Notes under the pieces: generated by a model
What the model was told of the DNA's origin: nothing
The model's input: only the letters and a program-made list of their open reading frames with translations
Database searches by the model: none
NCBI GenBank assembly: GCA_036375695.1
Contig: DASVBU010000044.1
Coordinates: 1 to 46,126, forward strand
Source: ZC4RG35 sp036375695
GTDB taxonomy: Bacteria > Actinomycetota > Acidimicrobiia > Spongiisociales > ZC4RG35
Length of the DNA: 46,126 bases
Reading direction: 5' to 3'
Program-made: the position numbers and the translations under genes
Part shown: piece by piece, positions 41,227-46,126 of the stretch
Position numbering within the stretch: position 1 is the first letter of the stretch
How the letters are laid out: the number at the start of each line of letters is the position of its first letter

Positions 41227-43526
41227 ACCTGATCCTGGCCGCCGAGGGCGGCTTCCAGGAGTTCACGCTCAGCCAGACCGAGTGGCTCTGGCTGTGGGGG
41301 TCGCTGGCGACCGCGCTGTTGGCCATCGGTGTCGGCCTGATCCTGGCACGCAACGTGCTCGCCTACGACCAGGGGACTCCGAAGATGATCGAGATCGCCA
41401 AGGCGATCCAGGAAGGCGCAATGGCCTACCTGAAGCGCCAGTTCCGGACCATCGGCTGGATCCTCATCCCGCTCATCGTCCTGGTGTTCCTGACGTCGAC
41501 CGCAGTGCTGCGGCCCGACGGCACCGAGGCGTTGACCTTCCTGCAGTCCGGGGCGGCCCGGACCGGGGCGTTCATCGTCGGGTGCATCATGTCCGGCTTC
41601 ACCGGGTTCATGGGGATGAGCCTGGCGGTCCGGGGCAACGTCCGGACCGCGGCCGCGGCCCGCAAGGGATCGATGGCCGATGCCCTGACGGTCGCCTTCC
41701 GCACCGGTGGCGTGGCGGGGATGTTCACCGTTGGCCTGGGCCTGCTCGGCGCCACGCTGATCATCATCCTGTTCCAGAACACCTCGTCGGCGATCCTCGT
41801 CGGCTTCGGCTTCGGGGGCTCGCTGCTCGCCCTCTTCCTCCGCGTGGGTGGCGGCATCTTCACCAAGGCCGCCGACGTCGGCGCCGACCTGGTCGGAAAG
41901 GTGGAGCAGGGGATCCCCGAGGACGACCCCCGCAACCCGGCGACCATCGCCGACAACGTGGGCGACAACGTCGGCGACTGCGCCGGCATGGCGTCCGACC
42001 TGTTCGAGAGCTACGAGGTCACCCTGGTCGCCTCGATCATCCTCGGCGTCGCCGCCTTCTCCTCGATCGGCGCCAACCCGGCCCTGGGCCTCATCTTCCC
42101 GGTGATCGTCCGCGCCATCGGCGTCGTCGCCTCGATCGTCGGCGTATACGTGGTCAAGGCCCGTCCGGGCGACAAGACCGCCATGGCCCCGATCGACCGC
42201 GGGTTCCTCACCGCGGGGATCCTCACCGTCCTGGGCACGCTGGCCGTCGCCTACTTCTACGTGGGCAACGAGAACGGCAACGAGGGCTGGAAGGTGTTCG
42301 GGGCGGTGCTCGCCGGGTTGATCCTGGCCCAGATCGCGAGCCGGATCACCGAGTACTTCACCTCGACCGAGCGGACCCCGGTTCGCGAGATCGCCAAGGC
42401 CTCGGAGACCGGCCCGGCGACGAACGTGCTCGCCGGGACCTCCTCCGGTCTCGAGTCGTCGGTGTGGGCGATCATCGCCATCGCCGGCGCCATCGGTGTG
42501 GCCGTAGCCTTGGGCGGCGGCAACCTCCAGTTCTCGCTCTATCTGGTCGCCCTGTGCGGCATGGGCATGCTGGCCACCACCGGCGTCGTCGTGTCCGAGG
42601 ACACCTACGGTCCCGTCGCCGACAACGCCGCCGGCATCGCCGAGATGTCGGGCGAGTTCTCGGGCGAGGCGGAGCGGATCATGGTCGGCCTCGACGCGGT
42701 GGGCAACACCACCAAGGCCGTCACCAAGGGGTTCGCCATCGGCTCGGCCGTGATCGCGGCCGTGGCCCTGTTCGCCTCGTTCATCGAGACGGCGGCCGCG
42801 GAACTCGGCATCGAAGTGTCCGGGAGCGAGATCTTCGAGCTCCCCGAGACCTCGATCAACGTGGCCAACCCGGTGACCTTCATCGGTCTCCTCATCGGTG
42901 GTTCGATCGCCTTCATGTTCTCGGCGATGGCCATCCGCGCCGTGGGCAAGACCGCCGGCGTCGTCGTCCGCGAGGTGCGGCGCCAGTTCGCCGACGGGGC
43001 GATCATGCGGGGCGAGCGCCGGCCCGACTACGGACCGGTGATCGACATCTGCACCACGGCATCGCTCCGTGAGCTGCTCACCCCCGCCCTGCTCGCCGTG
43101 CTCACACCGGTGATCGTGGGGTTCGGCATCGGCTACCTGGCCCTGGGCGCATTCCTGGCGGCCACCATCCTCACCGGCCAGCTCATGGCCAACTACCTGT
43201 CCAACGCCGGTGGCGGGTGGGACAACGCCAAGAAGTTCATCGAGGAGGGACACCACGGTGGCAAGGGCTCCGACGCCCACAAGGCCGCGGTGATCGGCGA
43301 CACCGTCGGCGACCCCTTCAAGGACACCGCCGGTCCCGCCCTCAACCCGCTGATCAAGGTGATGAACCTGATCTCGCTGCTCGTCCTCCCGGCGGTGATC
43401 GCCGCCCGCGACACGCAGTGGCGTTTCGTCGTCGCCGGAGTGGCGCTGGTTGTACTCGTGTCCGCCATCGTCTGGGCCCGTCGCCCTGCTCCCGGCATCG
43501 CCGAGCTGGAGCAGGCGTCGGCCTGA
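41223..43526 (+). CDS. hppA: K+-insensitive proton-pumping membrane pyrophosphatase
   Basis: A 767-residue membrane pyrophosphatase that splits PPi and pumps protons. It has about 16 helices and the catalytic 'GGGIFTKAADVGADLVGKVEQGIPEDDPRNPATIADNVGDNVGD' region (about 209-252, in part). Lys498 in 'GNTTKAVTKG' marks the K+-independent subgroup (K+-dependent forms have Ala). The second Mg-site 'GDTVGDPFKDTAGPALNPLIK' is near the C-terminus. Its ATG overlaps the DtxR-like stop, so the two are coupled. A strong hairpin follows. Confidence 0.97.
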   Translation: MNLILAAEGGFQEFTLSQTEWLWLWGSLATALLAIGVGLILARNVLAYDQGTPKMIEIAKAIQEGAMAYLKRQFRTIGWILIPLIVLVFLTSTAVLRPDGTEALTFLQSGAARTGAFIVGCIMSGFTGFMGMSLAVRGNVRTAAAARKGSMADALTVAFRTGGVAGMFTVGLGLLGATLIIILFQNTSSAILVGFGFGGSLLALFLRVGGGIFTKAADVGADLVGKVEQGIPEDDPRNPATIADNVGDNVGDCAGMASDLFESYEVTLVASIILGVAAFSSIGANPALGLIFPVIVRAIGVVASIVGVYVVKARPGDKTAMAPIDRGFLTAGILTVLGTLAVAYFYVGNENGNEGWKVFGAVLAGLILAQIASRITEYFTSTERTPVREIAKASETGPATNVLAGTSSGLESSVWAIIAIAGAIGVAVALGGGNLQFSLYLVALCGMGMLATTGVVVSEDTYGPVADNAAGIAEMSGEFSGEAERIMVGLDAVGNTTKAVTKGFAIGSAVIAAVALFASFIETAAAELGIEVSGSEIFELPETSINVANPVTFIGLLIGGSIAFMFSAMAIRAVGKTAGVVVREVRRQFADGAIMRGERRPDYGPVIDICTTASLRELLTPALLAVLTPVIVGFGIGYLALGAFLAATILTGQLMANYLSNAGGGWDNAKKFIEEGHHGGKGSDAHKAAVIGDTVGDPFKDTAGPALNPLIKVMNLISLLVLPAVIAARDTQWRFVVAGVALVVLVSAIVWARRPAPGIAELEQASA

Positions 43527-43539
43527 TTCGTCTCGTCGA

Positions 43540-43569
43540 GGCTCCCTCCGCCCTCAGGCGGAGGGAGCC
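43540..43569 (+). terminator. 13-bp hairpin terminator after hppA
   Basis: GGCTCCCTCCGCC (43540-43552) pairs perfectly with 43557-43569 around CTCA, 14 bases past the hppA stop. A short TT follows. Confidence 0.75.
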
Positions 43570-43577
43570 TTGCTCGT

Positions 43578-43583
43578 TAGGCT
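43578..43583 (+). promoter_or_regulatory. -10-like TAGGCT before the DUF1801 gene
   Basis: TAGGCT is six bases before an ATG at 43590 that is in frame with the DUF1801 coding region. It could provide a leaderless longer form or simply transcribe the gene. Confidence 0.4.
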
Positions 43584-43685
43584 GGCCATATGGCCTTCTC
43601 CGACCTCGTGGCCGAGCTCGACTTCTCCCGGGCCGAAGACCCTCGGAGAGATGATCCGTTGAGGCCACCGACCAAGGAGGAGCCC

Positions 43686-44060
43686 ATGGCAGACAAGCCC
43701 AAGACCGTCGACGAGTACATCGCGACGTCGCCAGAGGAGCACCGGGCCAAGCTCCAAGAGATCCGGGAGATCCTGAGAGGGGTCGTCCCCGACGCCACCG
43801 AGGCCATCAAGTGGGGGTCACCGGTGTTCGAGCAGGAGCGGATCCTGTTCTCGTTCAAGGGGTCGAAGAAACATCTCACGTTCATGCCCACCCGGACGGC
43901 CCTCGGTGCTTTCCGGGACGACCTCGAGGGGTATGAGACGGGAACGGACACCGTGCAATTCCCCTGGGACCAACCCCTCCCCAAGGACCTGATCCAGCGT
44001 ATGGCCAGGTTCAGGGTCGACGAGGTCGCCGGTGGCGGTCTCTGGATGCATCGCTCCTGA
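43686..44060 (+). CDS. DUF1801 domain protein
   Basis: The 124-residue protein has the DUF1801 pattern 'TVDEYIATSPEEHRAKLQEIREILRGVVPDATEAIKWGSPVF' (in part), then 'LFSFKGSKKHLTFMP'. A relative in Bacillus was called an iron chaperone, but function is generally unproven. ATG 43686 has a perfect AAGGAGG. The in-frame ATG at 43590, behind TAGGCT, would add 32 residues that do not match the family, so it is noted only as an alternative. Confidence 0.82.
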   Translation: MADKPKTVDEYIATSPEEHRAKLQEIREILRGVVPDATEAIKWGSPVFEQERILFSFKGSKKHLTFMPTRTALGAFRDDLEGYETGTDTVQFPWDQPLPKDLIQRMARFRVDEVAGGGLWMHRS

Positions 44061-44081
44061 GCCCCGGCCGCCATGAAGACC

Positions 44082-44110
44082 TTGTAAGGTTGGGCCGAGC
44101 GAGTTTTAGA
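44082..44110 (+). promoter_or_regulatory. Weak promoter candidate for the Rieske/AIF gene
   Basis: TTGTAA (44082-44087) and TTTAGA (44105-44110), 17 bases apart, lie 31 bases before the ATG. Each hexamer is a partial match. Confidence 0.3.
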
Positions 44111-44141
44111 AACGAGGGTCCATCGACCAGAGAGGTCAGTC

Positions 44142-45680
44142 ATGGCAGGTGAAATCAAGCTCACGGGACCGGATCTCGCCACCGAGGGGATGCCCATCGA
44201 AGAGATCGGCGCCGACATCCCCTCGGTCGGGCACTTCGACGGCAAGCCGGTGGTCCTGGTGGACACCCCGAACGGCCCTCGCGCGGTGGGAGGCAAGTGC
44301 ACCCACTACGGAGGGCCACTCGGCGACGGCTTCTGCGCCGCCGGCACCATCAGATGCCCGTGGCATCACGCCACCTTCGACCTGGAGAGCGGGGAGGCGG
44401 TGGGGACGCCGGCCCTCAACCCGATCCCGGTGTACGACATCGAGGTCCGGGACGGAAAGGTCTTCGTCACCGGCGCCAGGGAGGGGGCGTTCCAGGCTCC
44501 GCCGCCGGCCAGCGTGCCGGAGTCCGTGGTCATCGTCGGCTCCGGGGCCGCGGGTTCTGCCGCCGCCGAGGAGCTGCGTCGATACGGATACGCCGGTCCG
44601 ATCACACTCATCGGCGTCGAGCCGCCGATCGACCGCCCCAACGTCTCCAAGGACTACCTGGCAGGCACCGCGCCCAGGGACTGGATGCCGCTCCGCTCCG
44701 CCGGCTTCTACGCCGACCACGGCATCGACCTGATCGAGGGCCGGCGGGTGGCGTCGATCGACCCGTCGGGCCGTCGCGTCGTGTTCGAGGACGGCGGTGA
44801 CCTCACCTACGGGGCCCTCCTCCTCGCCACCGGCGCCGAGCCCAGGAGGCTCCCCGTCTCGGGTGGCGACTCGCCCCATGTGTTCTACGTGCGCACCATG
44901 GCCGACAGCGAGGAGATCATGGCGCGTCTCGACGGTCTCGAGAACGTCGCCGTCGTCGGTGCCGGGTTCATCGGTCTCGAGGTGGCGGCGTCACTACGTC
45001 ATCGGGAGATCGCCGTCACGGTCATCGCCCCGGAAGAGGTCCCGCTCGCCACGATCATCGGCGACGAGATGGGCCGGTTCGTCGCCGATCTCCACCGCGA
45101 GCACGGGGTCGAGTTCCGGCTGGGTCGGGGCGTCGAGGAGATCACCGACGATGCGGTGGTCCTCGATGACGGCTCCACGGTCGCTGCGGACCTGGTGGTG
45201 GTCGGCATCGGCGTCGTCCCCCGCACCGAGCTCGCGGAGAAGGCGGGCCTGACCGTCGATGACGGCGTCATCGTCGACGAGAGGCTGCGCACCAGTGACC
45301 CCAACATATGGGCCGCAGGGGACATCGCCGCCTACCCGGGCCCGGGTGGGCAGCCCGTGCGTGTCGAGCACTGGGTCCACGCCCAGCGTCAGGGCCAGCA
45401 CGCGGCGCGGAGCATCCTCGGCCATGCGGAGCCCTTCAACGACCCGCCGTTCTTCTGGAGTCAGCACTATGACGTCCCCATCAACGTGACGGGGCTGCTC
45501 ATGGGCTGGGACCAGGCCGATCTGTCGGGCGACCCGGCGCAGCGCGACGTGCTGGTGGCCTATCGGGCCAACGGGATGATCCGCGCGGTGGCCTCGATCT
45601 ACCGCGACAGGGAGAACCTGATGGCCGAGCACGCCCTGGCCCTCGGGGACCAGGACACGCTGGAGTCGCTGCTCGGCTAG
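44142..45680 (+). CDS. Rieske-AIF-type FAD/NAD(P)H reductase
   Basis: A 512-residue two-domain protein. A Rieske [2Fe-2S] domain (about residues 10-115) has C53-x-H55 and C72-x2-H75. A class I pyridine nucleotide-disulfide reductase-type domain follows: 'VVIVGSGAAGSAAAEELRRYG', 'VAVVGAGFIGLEVAASLRHREIAV' and the FAD 'NIWAAGDIAAYPG'. The combination resembles AIFL and ferredoxin reductases. It probably passes electrons from NAD(P)H to a cluster or quinone; the partner is unknown. An AGAGGTC lies before the ATG. Its stop overlaps the stop of the convergent F420 gene. Confidence 0.92.
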   Translation: MAGEIKLTGPDLATEGMPIEEIGADIPSVGHFDGKPVVLVDTPNGPRAVGGKCTHYGGPLGDGFCAAGTIRCPWHHATFDLESGEAVGTPALNPIPVYDIEVRDGKVFVTGAREGAFQAPPPASVPESVVIVGSGAAGSAAAEELRRYGYAGPITLIGVEPPIDRPNVSKDYLAGTAPRDWMPLRSAGFYADHGIDLIEGRRVASIDPSGRRVVFEDGGDLTYGALLLATGAEPRRLPVSGGDSPHVFYVRTMADSEEIMARLDGLENVAVVGAGFIGLEVAASLRHREIAVTVIAPEEVPLATIIGDEMGRFVADLHREHGVEFRLGRGVEEITDDAVVLDDGSTVAADLVVVGIGVVPRTELAEKAGLTVDDGVIVDERLRTSDPNIWAAGDIAAYPGPGGQPVRVEHWVHAQRQGQHAARSILGHAEPFNDPPFFWSQHYDVPINVTGLLMGWDQADLSGDPAQRDVLVAYRANGMIRAVASIYRDRENLMAEHALALGDQDTLESLLG

Positions 45681-46126
45681 CCGGCTTCGGCCAGCGCCGG
45701 GCGCATCTCGGTGTCCCACCAGGTGAAGAAGCCTTCCTGGTCGGGGCCGATCTGGTGGAAATAGACGTGGTCGACGCCGGAGGCGATCGCCTCGGTGTAC
45801 GACTCGACCAGACGCTTCGGATCCGGCCCGCAGGGGATCTTCTCGGCCACCATCTCCCGGGTGACCAGCTCCACGGCCTCCTCGAAGTGCTGCGGGGTCC
45901 GGAGGTCCTGGGCGAGCTGACCCGGTAGCGCGGTGTTCGGCCACATCCGGTGGGCGGTCTGGATCCCCTCCTCCTCGGTCTCTGCCCAACAGACGTGGAG
46001 CTGGGTGTAGACGGGTCCTCTGCCTCCGGCGTCGCGGTAGTGGTCGATGGAATCCTTCCCGGGCCCGGTGATCCACAGCCCGTCACCGACGCGCGCGGCC
46101 ACCTCGGCCGCCTTCTGCCCGAAGGC
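45677..46126 (-). CDS. F420-dependent glucose-6-phosphate dehydrogenase-like (LLM class; N-terminus beyond window)
   Basis: A frame enters from the right edge and ends at TAG 45677, so 149 C-terminal residues are visible. 'GLWITGPGKDSIDHYRDAGG', 'VYTQLHVCWAETEEEG', 'KIPCGPDPKRLVESY' and 'DHVYFHQIGPDQEGFFTWW' match the TIGR03557-type F420 family close to the F420-dependent glucose-6-phosphate dehydrogenase. The family reduces F420 with hydride from a sugar phosphate or alcohol, and the true substrate cannot be proven from this part. This supports F420 use, as does the Ddn gene. Confidence 0.9.
   Translation of the reverse strand, partial: AFGQKAAEVAARVGDGLWITGPGKDSIDHYRDAGGRGPVYTQLHVCWAETEEEGIQTAHRMWPNTALPGQLAQDLRTPQHFEEAVELVTREMVAEKIPCGPDPKRLVESYTEAIASGVDHVYFHQIGPDQEGFFTWWDTEMRPALAEAG

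Noticed and set aside
41187..43280. 697-residue antisense frame inside hppA
   Set aside because: High GC leaves long open frames on the other strand. The composition is Asp/Gly/His/Arg-rich with no domain, while hppA is certain.
1..46126. CRISPR arrays, tRNA/rRNA genes, insertion sequences, prophage genes
   Set aside because: I found no repeat arrays, cloverleaf-like genes, transposases, integrases or attachment sites on reading both strands.

Overview
The window is a 46 kb, very GC-rich, densely coded stretch of an actinobacterial chromosome. Lineage markers are an F420-dependent glucose-6-phosphate dehydrogenase relative, a Ddn-type deazaflavin oxidoreductase, a mycothiol-type DinB protein, an MT0933-like antitoxin, several lipoproteins with Thr-rich linkers, and a K+-insensitive proton pyrophosphatase. 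This fits Acidimicrobiia or a related deep branch, but the class is inferred and no rRNA marker is present. I saw no tRNA, rRNA, insertion sequence, phage gene or CRISPR array. No gap between genes exceeds about 190 bases.

Layout. 1-2,000: small enzymes (YCII-like, PPOX-like, DUF488, GNAT). 2,000-5,500: an orphan membrane histidine kinase, an SRPBCC protein and an acyltransferase. 5,570-8,580: secreted lipoproteins (alpha/beta hydrolase, M15-like peptidase, a 47-residue lipoprotein) and a C-terminally anchored protein. 8,600-16,230: a YjbR-like protein, a P1B ATPase, a His-rich lipoprotein coupled to a DUF4242 protein, a large LAL-type LuxR regulator, a lipoprotein amidase and a mycothiol DinB protein. 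16,280-21,760: a YetF-like operon, then a RamB/ScfR-type regulator divergent from aceB-aceA, which is the glyoxylate shunt. 21,760-24,450: a group 2 sigma factor with a LexA-like box, a DksA/TraR zinc finger protein, and amt behind GlnR-like half sites.

24,450-30,050 holds the most unusual block. A TetR regulator overlaps an alpha/beta hydrolase gene. That gene overlaps a hydrolase-glycosyltransferase fusion whose nucleophile position is Cys. A second copy of the TetR operator half then precedes an OsmC and FAD-oxidoreductase pair. 30,060-34,470: Ddn, an antitoxin-like protein, a UvrA paralogue behind a TOPRIM protein, and a glutathione peroxidase. 34,470-37,090: copper genes, including a CopC-CopD-PCuAC triple fusion and YcnI. 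37,090-40,470: an AlkZ-like protein, an aminotransferase, DUF1697 and DedA. 40,550-43,530: a DtxR-family regulator overlapping hppA. 43,530 to the end: DUF1801, a Rieske/AIF-type reductase and an F420-dependent dehydrogenase cut by the window edge.

A recurring feature is leaderless gene starts. At least twelve genes have a TAnnnT or TAGACA -10-like element 6-8 bases before an ATG or GTG and no Shine-Dalgarno sequence. Other genes carry clear AGGAGG-type sites.
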